Origin: Pseudopyrenochaeta lycopersici
Taxonomy: Eukaryota > Ascomycota > Dothideomycetes > Pleosporales > Pseudopyrenochaetaceae
Direction of reading: 5' to 3'
NCBI GenBank assembly: GCA_003313425.1
Contig: NHZP01000006.1
Span: 558,001-622,000, forward strand
DNA: 64,000 nt
Shown here: one piece after another, positions 1 through 9,279 of the stretch
Numbering within the stretch: position 1 is the stretch's first letter
Layout of the letters: each line of letters opens with the position of its first letter
Position numbers and translations under genes: made by a program
The notes under the pieces: model-generated
Told to the model about the DNA's origin: nothing
The model's input: the letters and a program-made list of their open reading frames with translations, nothing else
Database searches by the model: none

Positions 1-229
1 TCGCTGGAGCGTTGCTCGACTGCGGCCGGTCAGTCTGCGTCTGGGCTGATTGTCGAGCGCTCGACTGCTGTGATCTAGCGGAGGTGGCTGCGGGTGCGCT
101 TGTTGCCGATTGCTCTCCTTGTCCGTCGGGCTGTGAGAGAGAGGACAGATTTGGCAGGTTGTTGCCTTGTGCGAGGGCCGAAGGCGCGACGGCGAGCAGC
201 ACGCCCACCAGGGCTATCGAGGGTCGCAT
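1..229 (-). CDS. Secreted Ser/Ala/Gln-rich protein, N-terminal part only
   Basis: The start codon is at 229-227 and the frame runs open off the left edge, so only the first 76 residues are visible. The protein begins with a signal peptide (MRPSIALVGVLLAVAPSALA, likely cleaved before QGNN). A low-complexity stretch rich in Ser, Ala, Gln and Thr follows, as seen in fungal secreted or wall-anchored proteins. No catalytic domain is visible in this part. It is divergent from FCF1, with about 680 bases between the two starts. The function is unknown, and the missing C-terminus would decide whether it is GPI-anchored. Confidence 0.6.
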   Translation of the reverse strand, partial: MRPSIALVGVLLAVAPSALAQGNNLPNLSSLSQPDGQGEQSATSAPAATSARSQQSSARQSAQTQTDRPQSSNAPA

Positions 230-913
230 GGCAAAGCGTTGTGAGCGAGAGTGGGTAGGTGAGGTCGTGGGCGGACTGATGGCTCAGGAGTCGACGGCCA
301 AACTGCTCAAGATCCAGGGGCACGGGGACACGGGGCAAGGAGGAGAGCGAGAGCGAGAGCAGAGGCGAGTTGCCAGTGGTATCGATGGAGGGGGCAGACG
401 ATGCGAAACGAATGGCGGGCAGAGAAGGGTCTGTCTGAGAGTATGGGGATGGAGTGCTGCAGGGGCGGAGTGTCGAGGATCCGCTGGGCAACCAAAGTCT
501 GAGCGCCTGGTTCGCTTGGTGTTTGGCACGGGCTAGCGATCGGAATGGCAGGATTCAACGCAGGGTAGACTCGCGAATTGGCGGCAGAGTATTGCGCGTC
601 CTTCTGCCCAGGCAAATTGCACTGTGCGCTGCTGTGCGGAGAGCCCAAGTGTGTGTGTGTGTGCTTGTGCACGTGTTTTGCAGGCAAAATTGGCAGTAAA
701 CACGGCGGCTGTCAAAAAGTGACCCTGCGTCGAGTTGCTGCTGCTGCTATTCCTGGCTGCGCGAGGGCTTGGGGCGGCGCTGCTTAGCGTCGGCGCTCTG
801 TGGTGGCTGTTCGCCGACCCGTCCGAAATCTTGGCGTATGCATTTGCTCCACCAAAAAGTTGACTTGCTCTGCAGCCCGTGCCATTGCGCCAGCCCAGGA
901 CCACGCCGCAATC
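230..913. other. Divergent intergenic region, no gene seen
   Basis: This lies between the starts of the secreted protein (left) and FCF1 (right) and should hold both promoters. It has purine-rich GAGCGAGA runs near 340-365 and a GT run at 649-664. Open frames here have no protein-like features and overlap one another on both strands. Confidence 0.6.
649..664. repeat. (GT)8 microsatellite
   Basis: Eight GT dinucleotides in a row lie in the promoter region between the secreted-protein gene and FCF1. Confidence 0.85.
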
Positions 914-1060
914 ATGGGTATCCAGAAGAGAACGCGCAAGTTCGGGCAGATGAAGAGGCTCATCGGTCAGTCGTTTGCTGCTACCATGTGTGTGGACGTG
1001 AGCATTGCTAACACTCACAGGCCAACGCGATGCCAGACTGTATGCCACTTTGCGCCCCGC

Positions 1061-1123
<63 letters not shown>

Positions 1124-1749
1124 ACTGGGTCATGTAGACAAAAGAACCAGATGGCAGGCCAAGCAGAAGCAAAGAAGAAAGAAGAGCAGAACCAGGCAAA
1201 GCGAGAAATGTACGTCGCCCTCATCCGTCAGCCACACTGCACACGCTGCAACCATACATGTGTATGCAACCCAGTACAGCCAGCGCCTAACACCCTCCCA
1301 GTCCCCAAGTCTCCTCAGCCCTCTTCTTCCAAGCCAATACTGCCCTCGGGCCTCCCTACTCGGTCCTCGTCGACACCAATTTCCTCTCCCACACCGTCCA
1401 CGCAAAGCTCGAGCTTGACAAGGCCCTCATGGACCTCTTGTACGCCAAAGCCACGCCCATAATAACCACCTGCGTAATGGCCGAGTTGGAGAAACTCGGT
1501 CCCAAGTATCGCATCGCGCTGAGGATTGCGAGAGACGAGCGCTGGGAACGACTAAAATGTGATCACAAGGGCACCTATGCCGATGATTGTATTGTCGAAA
1601 GGGTCATGAAGCATCGAATCTATCTCGTCGCTACAAACGATCGGGATTTGAAGAGAAGGATCAGAAAGATTCCTGGTGTACCCATTGTATCCGTGGCAAA
1701 GGGCAAATACGTCATTGAAAGATTACCCGACGTGCCGGACAGCAGGTAA
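914..1749 (+). CDS. FCF1: rRNA-processing protein Fcf1 (PIN domain)
   Basis: Four exons, 914..965, 1021..1039, 1138..1209 and 1302..1749, give 196 residues. Fcf1 is a nucleolar PIN-domain protein of the small-subunit processome, needed for early cleavages of pre-rRNA. The N-terminus (MGIQKRTRKF) and the joined GQRDARLQKNQ segment match the family. The PIN core follows with conserved acidic residues in VLVDTNF, YADDC and VATND, and the family signature MAELEKLGPKYRIALR. Length fits the family (about 190). All four exons are needed to restore the conserved protein. Intron 1 has a GCTAAC branch site. Intron 2 (1040..1137) contains a 52-base CA repeat just before its CTGAC branch site. Exon 2 is only 19 bases. 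Confidence 0.95.
1069..1120. repeat. (CA)26 microsatellite inside an FCF1 intron
   Basis: Twenty-six CA dinucleotides fill more than half of the 98-base second intron of FCF1. They end immediately before its CTGAC branch-site sequence and the TAG acceptor at 1135-1137. Confidence 0.95.
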
Positions 1750-2109
1750 AAAAAAAACAGAATTAACGTGTGACCTGAATGGGGGAAGAATTAAAAATCT
1801 AGAATAACATGCATAGCAAAGGCGTTTGGATAATGAGTGGTATAGAACTCTATTTGGGTAGTGGCATAGAAGCTCATTTGAGGATATTTGGCGATTGGGA
1901 CTTTCCAAATCATGTCCAAATCCATTCAACCGTTGAGGAAAACCAGTCAAATTGCTGGTATGGGGAGACAGGTACATGGCATTATGTTCGTCTATTCATC
2001 ATTGGTCATGACCAAAATCTTGTTCCACATCAGAACGGAAACTGTGTAGCTACTAGATATACATGTTTACACTCTCTTGCCATGTTGCCCCTGCTCTGGC
2101 TTGAAATGG
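1750..2109. other. Convergent intergenic region
   Basis: This is a short, AT-leaning spacer between the 3' ends of FCF1 (+) and the scaffold-like gene (-). It presumably holds both 3' UTRs. I see no gene in it. Confidence 0.6.
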
Positions 2110-4760
2110 CTAAAGCCCACTCAACCCATCCAAAAGTGCCGTTAACCCTCCGACTCCCATCAGAGTCCCGACAGCCTTACTAGTCCCATGACTCTTCTTC
2201 TTCTTGCTCGAAGCATACCTGCTCCCTGACTTCGATCTGTGCCTTCTCGATCTTTCCCTCTCGCCACCTTCACTATCTGACGTCGTGGTGTCGTCGTACC
2301 GGCTGCTCATGGGCGGATTGAGATATGACTGCCGGAGCGGCGACTGCGGGCCCGAGTAAGCGGTCTGAACGTTGAGATGCAACGGCACGGGAGCATTGTT
2401 CCAATTGGCATGGTTGTTTTGCTGGTTCGGCGCGAATGCAAATTGCTGAAAGTTGTTACCCGCCGTCTGTGGTGAGTAAGGGCCAGCTGGAAGATATGAT
2501 GCTGATCGTGAGGACTGATCACGCGATGGAGGCAGTGGCATTTGTACCGGCGGGGCAGGGATACGTGAGTTTACATTCGCATGTTGCTGTTGTTGTTGTT
2601 GTTGTTGTGGTGGTGGTGGTGGTGGTGGTGGTGGTGGTGGCAGTCGTGGCCCCGAGCCTGGCATGGACATAGAGCGATCCAATGGTGGTGGTAGACAAGA
2701 GCTGGCCATCATGGAGCTCACGGAACGCTCCAGTGGTGGATGAGTCTTACGAGCAATCGGCGTTCGGTCACGATCAGGCCCATTCGCCTTCAAGCTACTG
2801 GATGGCGATAGTGGTGGTCGCTGGGAAGAAGACCGTCTTGCTTGCGTTTGTAGCGTTGGCGGCGCTGCCGTGCGATAGAGCTCGACTGTTCGCTCGACGA
2901 GACTTTTGACTTGTTTAAATTGTAGTGCTTGTTCAATGTAAAAACAAAGTTCCAACTTCGTCCGCCTGCCATCCTTCTCATCCTTCCGGACTTGCTGAAA
3001 TTCGAATCCCGCCTCTTGAATTGCTTCTTTGCAAACCCAACTTGCCGTTATTACAGTCCAGCTCTGCCGATCCTGAAACGCAACGAGAGGGGGTTGGTCG
3101 CTGTTCGTGCCAACCTGTTTGGCGTCAACATACTGCCAGTAGTACTTGCGCGTGCACAGCGTCCAAGGAATCTCCAGTTCCAAATCATCGTCTTCATCCT
3201 TGGCTTCCATTGCAGCAGCAGCTTCTACTGGTAGAGTGCCTATACTCGACCTAGGAGAGACTGGTGAGTACTGTCCATTTGGGAGTGCGGAAAAGCTATT
3301 TCGTGAGTTTCTAGGAGATGCCGCTGGGGACAAAGGCGCCGCCGGCCCAAACTTCTTTGCCGGTACTGGAATAGGTAGGCTATGTGCATCGCTGAACAGT
3401 GGTTGTGTAGACTCAGACCTCTGCGGTGCCATTCTCGTACCATTGCCGGCCAGCCTTGTCCTGAGCTCATGCTCATCTTCGCTGTCGGATTCCACTGTAG
3501 CCTGCTGGTTCTCCTGTTTCTGCTTCTGGGCTTCTCGTTCTGCATCTCTAAGACGGTCATCGAATCGAGGCAGACTCGTCCATCTCTCCAATACGCGCTC
3601 AGACTGCGAAGAAGCAGTGTGGAAAACAACCCGTAACTGTTCAGATTTGATCGATCCTGATGTATCGAAATCACTTATGTATCCGGCTTGGTATCGGAAG
3701 AGATTTCCGGGATTTAGTGTTCTTTCTCGTTGTGTAACAACCAGGCTCTGGGCACTATCCGCTTCCATCAACAACCGGGTGTCGTTCTGTGAGAGTTCCT
3801 CAAAATTTACCGAGCAAGTCAAAATTGACATCTGTTGCTCGATTATAAGTGCCTCGAGCTGAATTCTTTCGTTCGCTACGGCTATGGCGGCTTGTTGTGG
3901 TGATATGGTCGGACGAAGTCTGCGCCAAGGTCAACCTGAGAGCGCGGAACATATACTCTCATGATAGTATTACAAGTGGAGGTATCCAGTGGCCAAGTGC
4001 ATTCCTCGCAATATGATCACATCCTCAAACCATCTGCGGGTAACGGCAAGATATGTGCCAATATGTCGCAGACACTGGCACTACCACTGAGTTGGGGTTG
4101 GCTTACCTTGACCACATAATACTTTGTGCTGTATACAGAGTTTGAAGCAGTACCGAAAGCGTCGTTCTCAAAGCTCCAAGGTGAGTTGCGAGGTATGCCA
4201 GCCTTGCCACATTCGATTTGTCTTGCGCGTACTCGCCATCGGAGCGAGTAGTAATGTTTCTGTCATATCGCGAGCGATCGCAAATCGAAGCGATAGCTTC
4301 GACATCCACTAAGATAATCTGAGATTGGTCGACTATATCTTCTAATGTCTCGATAGCCTAGGATCGTGTTAGCACAGTGGAAGGCCAGTCGAGGATGCCG
4401 CATCCCATCCGCTGACACTCCAAAGAACGGCCATGACAATGAGCGTACAGAGTTTAGGCATTCTCTGACGCTTCCACCATCAGATCTTAAATAGCCTTGG
4501 CTTCAAGCAAACGTTGCAGTCTTTTGTAGATCCACTTATAATGAGCGAAGAGCACATACCTCGTGTGATGGCAACCTATCGTCTTCTTTGATCGTGGTTC
4601 CAACCTGCTTCAGTATCGAGGCGAATTCATTGATCGCATTTGCAATCATGATGAAGTCCCTCGCATCATCCTGGGATTCGGCGCCGATCTTGTAAAGTCC
4701 ATGTGCGATTCGAGAGCTCCTCGAAACCACAGGCAGTATTGTTGCGAGCACAGCCATCAT
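2110..4760 (-). CDS. Fungal N-terminal-domain protein with low-complexity middle and Gly-rich hydrophobic C-tail
   Basis: Three exons, 4560..4760, 4107..4357 and 2110..3919, encode 753 residues. Residues 1 to about 175 look like the helical domain found at the N-terminus of many fungal NLR/STAND-like and 'azaphilone cluster protein L-like' proteins (MMAVLATILPVVSRSSRIAH onward). This resemblance is from memory of the family. A long Ser/Pro-rich part follows. A more folded block (about residues 390-500) starts at LELEIPWTLCTRKYYWQYVD. Then come a run of about 12 prolines and 8 glutamines and an SR-like basic stretch. The last 19 residues, GTLMGVGGLTALLDGLSGL, are glycine-rich and hydrophobic. 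There is no nucleotide-binding domain. Splice phases agree across all three exons. Function is unknown; a scaffold or signalling role is a guess. Confidence 0.8.
2584..2641. repeat. Coding trinucleotide repeats (TGT)n/(TGG)n
   Basis: On the minus strand these CCA and CAA repeats encode the polyproline and polyglutamine run of the overlapping scaffold-like gene. Length variation between strains would stay in frame. Confidence 0.9.
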
Positions 4761-6057
4761 TCCTGCTCAATTAATTCCCGGGAATTTGGTGAGAAGGAAT
4801 CAAAGTGGAGAAAGGAAGATTTTGCTGGAGACGCTTCTAAAATCTTTCAGTGTGAGGTCTGCGCTTTGTTCTGAGGTCATAGCCTACTGTCGTGCAGGGC
4901 TTCGTTGACCGGGACTCTGGATGCGGAGATGAGGGCGTTGGGCGATTGGTCTGATGGTAAGGCGAAGGCAACGATCTGCATGCAGCAAAGCGAACTGTTG
5001 AACGCGAAAGGGTCATACTGCAGCTCGGCGAAATCCATGCATGGCGTACATGCGCTTGAGGCAGTGCTGCGCGTCATCTGGTCGTGAAATAGGTATGATG
5101 GATTATAATATTGATGCCTTCAGCACTTTCAACGATTTCACTTTACATTGCAAACTCGCTATCAACGTTTACTGAATCGCATAATGGGTCTCCAGTGAAT
5201 ACGAAAACCTGGTTAGTATCGTGAATCGTAGACCAGGACCGTGCCAAGGGTGTGGCACACAAGATGCCGGATATACGGGCGCCATTGGACACATGACGGG
5301 TTTCTGAGGCTCAAGCTGACAAACGAACAAATGTTCTCTAGGAGAGTCTGCCTTGAGCCCTGTACCTTGTTCCATGTCGATGTTAGTGGTGACTAGTGAC
5401 TAGTGATTCCGGTGAGCGCCTGAAGACGTGTTCGAATGTGGAGGTGGCACTTCAACTGCAGAAGACGACGGCATCCGGGCACACAACAGAGCACCTGAAG
5501 ATCGTACTGCTATACAAGCCAGATTTGTCGCGTTTGCCACACCAACTCGCCAAGACTTGCTGCGGTTTGGAAGTACCCCGCTAGGAGGAGGTTTGCTATA
5601 TCCTGGTGATTTCGAAATGGTAGATTGTCCGTCCGTAGTCGACATATCTTTCTAGCTCCCGTTGTGTTTGTACACCACTAGAAGGGCTTAAAGACGCTCG
5701 GCGCCATATACAGGATCTTAATCGTGTGATGTTATGATTGTGGTTTTATTGCATATGAAAGAAGAGCGTAGATGGACCGTCGTCATCAGCAGCAGGGAAG
5801 TATGACGGTCACACACGCGCACACGCAGCGTGGAATGCAGCGGTGGCTTCGTAGAGCACGGATGGATATCTACCTCTTCTCATAGTGATCAGAAAGGGTA
5901 GGCGACGATCACAATAAAAGGGCGTGGGTCTTGATACAATGTCTTGTTGGTACAGATAAGTTCGTAGTCGGTATACCCAGCACCTTTCAATGCAACCCGT
6001 ACAGAACCAATGCTTGATATACACATGTTTCTACATAACATCCGCAATGCCTCGTCC
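4761..6057. other. 1.3-kb spacer with possible small minus-strand exons
   Basis: No gene can be assigned with confidence. Minus-strand open frames at 5645..5400 (81 codons, ATG start), 5375..5169 and 5077..4877 (66 codons) are candidates for a small spliced gene. A strong acceptor context (ATACTAACCAG, ending near 5215) is followed by a frame reading VFVFTGDPLCDSVNVDSEFA and a stop. I could not join these into a convincing protein. The part nearest 6057 is probably the 3' UTR of RSM26. Confidence 0.4.
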
Positions 6058-7066
6058 CTACTCAAAGTGAAACTGTTTCGAAGCCTGGGTTTGTCGTGGC
6101 GACAGAGTGGTATGCTGCCGCACCATGTCCCAGTCAATCCTATCCCACCAGGCCTCGAGGAACTGCCTCTTGCCCCTGACGCCATAGTCGTGCAGCCAGA
6201 CATGTTCCCAGGTATTCACGCACAGCAGCGGCACGACATCCACACCACCCAGCGGCTTCTTGGGCCCTGTGTTCTGCTTGGCGGCGGCGCCAAAAGTTCC
6301 TACCTTGTTCAGCGCTTGGTACGAATCTGGATTGTGCGTGTTCAGATCGTGCGACTGCCGTCTATAATGCGCGCCCGACAGCGGCGAGCCGGCGAGATAT
6401 GTGGCGAGCACACGGAGGCTGCCGAATTGAGTGTCGTTGGTCTGCACAAGCCAGACGAAGCCGGGACCGAACATGGCTTCGGCAGTGGCGAGGAATGTCT
6501 CGCGCAGCGTGTCTTTGGACGAGAAGTCCTTCTTGATCTGGATGTCCAGGTCGGTGGAGGGCTGCGACTGCACCTCCGGATCTGCGTTGATGCCGCGAAA
6601 GAAGAAGTGGTTGTTGAAGGCCATGCTGGCGATGTTGAAGGCATAGGCTTTGGTCGGGTCGCGGGCGAATTCAATGACGAGCGACTTGGTGTCCTGGTTC
6701 TCGAAGGGGGTGCCTGCATGGCAGCAGTCAGTCACTGCCAGTTCTGGCGGCGGCATGGGGCGCGGGCACTGTACCGGCAGTCGACTCGTTCAGCTCGTCA
6801 ATCATATGTTGCTGGTAGTCTGTATAGGCGAGCTGGAAGCCCTTGGGCGTGAGCAACCCCGGCACGCCATTCTGCTGCAGCTCGACGTGCCTCGCCAGCG
6901 TGGGGACTGTGTAGATGTTGCGCGCGAACGACGGTATTCTCTGAGCCCAGTGTCAGTCTCCCAATCGACCCATCCCAAGACCGCCGTCGGGCCCACATAC
7001 ACTCGACGCCCCAGCTACCGACTGAAGGGCATTCGGCCGCCGGGCCAGGCAGCGCACTATCATCAT
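6058..7066 (-). CDS. RSM26: Mitochondrial small-subunit ribosomal protein, Fe/Mn-SOD fold (Rsm26-like, mS42/mS43)
   Basis: Three exons, 7001..7066, 6775..6940 and 6713..6058, give 295 residues. The protein has an Arg-rich presequence-like start (MMIVRCLARRPNALQSVAGA). A segment IYTVPTL follows, then an SOD-like all-helical half containing FNNHFFFRG, and an SOD-like C-terminal half ending near NTWEHVWLHDYGVRGKRQFL. Proteins of this fold are structural members of the fungal mitoribosome small subunit and are not active dismutases. In true Mn/Fe-SODs the C-terminal signature reads DVWEHAYY. Here the metal-binding Asp is Asn, which supports the ribosomal role. The splice at TAG|GTPFEN restores a family-like sequence. 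A relic SOD is the alternative, but it is less likely. Confidence 0.82.
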
Positions 7067-7593
7067 GTCTTCTGCTTAGTCGCGATGCGAAAAGTGCAGT
7101 CGACCCAAGTCGTTTCCCCAAGCTTCTCTTTTTTCCGAGACTCGACATGGCGCTAACCTGCACGGCCAATCACGACGCGCTGCCTGCCAACGCTTCCTGG
7201 CTTTCCAAACCCACAAGCGCCAGCACTGCGTTTCATCCACTCGACTGCTCGCGAATGCAGAGCCACACAAACAAAAGAGTCATATGCCAGTGATACCCGC
7301 TAGTCGAAGCGCACAGCTTCCATAGAGCTGCCAGATTCCAGTCAGCGTCTCCGTGACTCTATTCTCGGCCCATGCTTGACGAGATGGGTGGACCTTGCCG
7401 ACCACATTGGAGACCGTCACTTGCGGCTGTCGGGTGTCACTCCATGTCTAATTATGTAGATAGATATGCCCGTCGTCGCGTCTTGGATTCGACGCCATTG
7501 CCTTGGTCTGATTTGCTTTCTAATCTTTGTTTCTTCACTATCAAAATATAAACATCTACCGCCTTCCATCCAAGCCTGTCCATCTTTGTCAGA
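7067..7593. other. Divergent intergenic region
   Basis: This is the promoter region between RSM26 (-) and the membrane-protein gene (+). I see no gene here. Confidence 0.6.
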
Positions 7594-8853
7594 ATGTCTC
7601 CAGAAACAACATCACTTCCCAGGCTCTCCAGGATATCCGTCGTCTGCCTCTTAACGTTAGCAGTCCCTATCACACGCGCAGCAAGCCTATTCCCTAGACA
7701 AGCACCAACATGTGGAGGAATCGCCAATCTTCAACAATGTGGAACTAACTTCCCCTCGTCCTTTTGCTGTCCAAAGGATACAACCTGCATGTCCCTCAAC
7801 AGCGCCTCCGTCCAATCAGTCATCTGCTGCCCTTCGGGCTCAGACTGCGCTTTCATTCAACCCATCACCTGCGATGTCACCCAGTTGAACGCCACTTTGC
7901 ACCCAGACAATCAGATGCACCTATCAGAAACAATTGGGGTAGAGCTCCCCAAGTGCGCAGAGAAATGCTGTCCGCTGGGCTACACTTGCAAATCCGGCAT
8001 GTGCTCAAAAGACTCAACGTCACCCTCATCAACCTCAACAGCTGGATCAACTCCGTCAGCCACAAGCCCGGCATCAGCGTCTCAGACTTCCAACTGCCCT
8101 GCAGCTGCACCCATTAAGACGTCACAGGGCTTTGATGGCCGCTCCTTCGTAGCTGGATTCTTCCCTGGCATCGTAATCGGAGCACTCGGCACCATAGGCC
8201 TCGTCTGGGTGATCAACAAGCGTCGCGAGTCTCAGGACAAAGAGCGGTACTCTGGAGATTTTGGACATGTTGCACGCCAGATCAGTGACCCCATCTACGA
8301 CCCGCAGCACGCCGCAAGGACCGACTTTATCCGCCGAGGTTCACAATCTGCTCAATCTTCGCCAAACTCGACAGACAAAATCGTTCGGGGAATGAAAGAA
8401 ACAGGAAATGGTGGAGGAGGGCTGACACCTAAAATAAAGAGTATGTGGGATCGCACGCCAAAACTCAATTTTGGATTTACAACCGGCCTCCCTTCCAAAC
8501 CAATGCCTCTACCACCAGCTGTGCGCGCCACTGGTACTTCCAACATCGACCCATACACCACTCCGCCTCCCAAACATGCTCCTCGCCGCAAACATTCCAA
8601 GCACTCCTCACCTCGGCGCTCTCGTGGCCACTCCAATCGCCCAGAACCCACACGCAGCGGCAGCCAAGAGACAATCGATGTTTTGATGCCGGCGCCGAGT
8701 TTCCTCGAGCCACCAAGGGCGCCGGGTATGCGGGAGAATCGATTGACTACCGATAGTAGCAATACCACATTTACAAAACTAATGGAGAGAGCGGGGTTTG
8801 ATGATGATGGGCGGCAGGAAGTGAGGGATTGGAACATGCCAGGGAAAAAGTAG
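7594..8853 (+). CDS. Single-pass membrane protein with Cys-rich extracellular part
   Basis: One exon encodes 419 residues. A signal peptide spans about residues 1-30 (VVCLLTLAVPITRA). The ectodomain holds paired cysteines in repeated CC contexts (FCCPKDTTC, ICCPSGSDC, KCCPLGYTC), like the small Cys modules of fungal surface proteins. A Ser/Thr-rich stalk (about 140-165) precedes one membrane helix (about 184-207, FFPGIVIGALGTIGLVWVIN) and a basic stop-transfer KRR. The long cytosolic tail is rich in Ser, Pro and basic residues, with a serine-rich segment near 260 suited to phosphorylation. The topology suggests a surface sensor or wall-linked protein. The family is common but uncharacterised as far as I know, and I assign no function. 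The gene at 49622-50772 has the same overall design. Confidence 0.8.
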   Translation: MSPETTSLPRLSRISVVCLLTLAVPITRAASLFPRQAPTCGGIANLQQCGTNFPSSFCCPKDTTCMSLNSASVQSVICCPSGSDCAFIQPITCDVTQLNATLHPDNQMHLSETIGVELPKCAEKCCPLGYTCKSGMCSKDSTSPSSTSTAGSTPSATSPASASQTSNCPAAAPIKTSQGFDGRSFVAGFFPGIVIGALGTIGLVWVINKRRESQDKERYSGDFGHVARQISDPIYDPQHAARTDFIRRGSQSAQSSPNSTDKIVRGMKETGNGGGGLTPKIKSMWDRTPKLNFGFTTGLPSKPMPLPPAVRATGTSNIDPYTTPPPKHAPRRKHSKHSSPRRSRGHSNRPEPTRSGSQETIDVLMPAPSFLEPPRAPGMRENRLTTDSSNTTFTKLMERAGFDDDGRQEVRDWNMPGKK

Positions 8854-9279
8854 AGGAGCGAACTGAGGCATTGTTTGGTTCGCCATTCTCTGTTAACTTG
8901 AATTTATTCATGGGTTTTTGTTTTTGAATCACTATTTAGCGTTGGCGTCGGACATTCTCAGAAGGTGAGGCTGGCATGGCGCATGGTCACTGGGCTTTGG
9001 AGTCTTGCATTACATGATACCCCCGGCGGGCCTCACTCGCTAGTATCTTTCAACGTGTCACTGGTTACTTGTTCACACTCTGAATACGTTTTCCAGTAAT
9101 TGTGTTTGCATGTGTTTGTATAACTAATATAACTCCATTTGGTATATCATGACTTCATGATCATCGCCCGTTCCCAACTCCACCCCCTTCTGGTTGGACT
9201 CCATATGGTCGAGACGCTCACCAGAAAAGTTTATTTTCTGACTATCTCATGATACTGTAATGATCTGCTACCGCACAGT
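8854..9279. other. Convergent intergenic region
   Basis: This spacer lies between the 3' ends of the membrane-protein gene and the SNF2/RING gene. I see nothing beyond presumed 3' UTRs. Confidence 0.6.

Noticed and set aside
533..1117. Long minus-strand frame rich in Cys-Val repeats opposite FCF1
   Set aside because: The Cys-Val run is only the translation of the CA microsatellite, and the frame is antisense to FCF1 exons and introns.
3146..3862. 238-codon plus-strand frame inside the scaffold-like gene
   Set aside because: It is antisense to a coherent three-exon gene and its composition mirrors that gene's codons.
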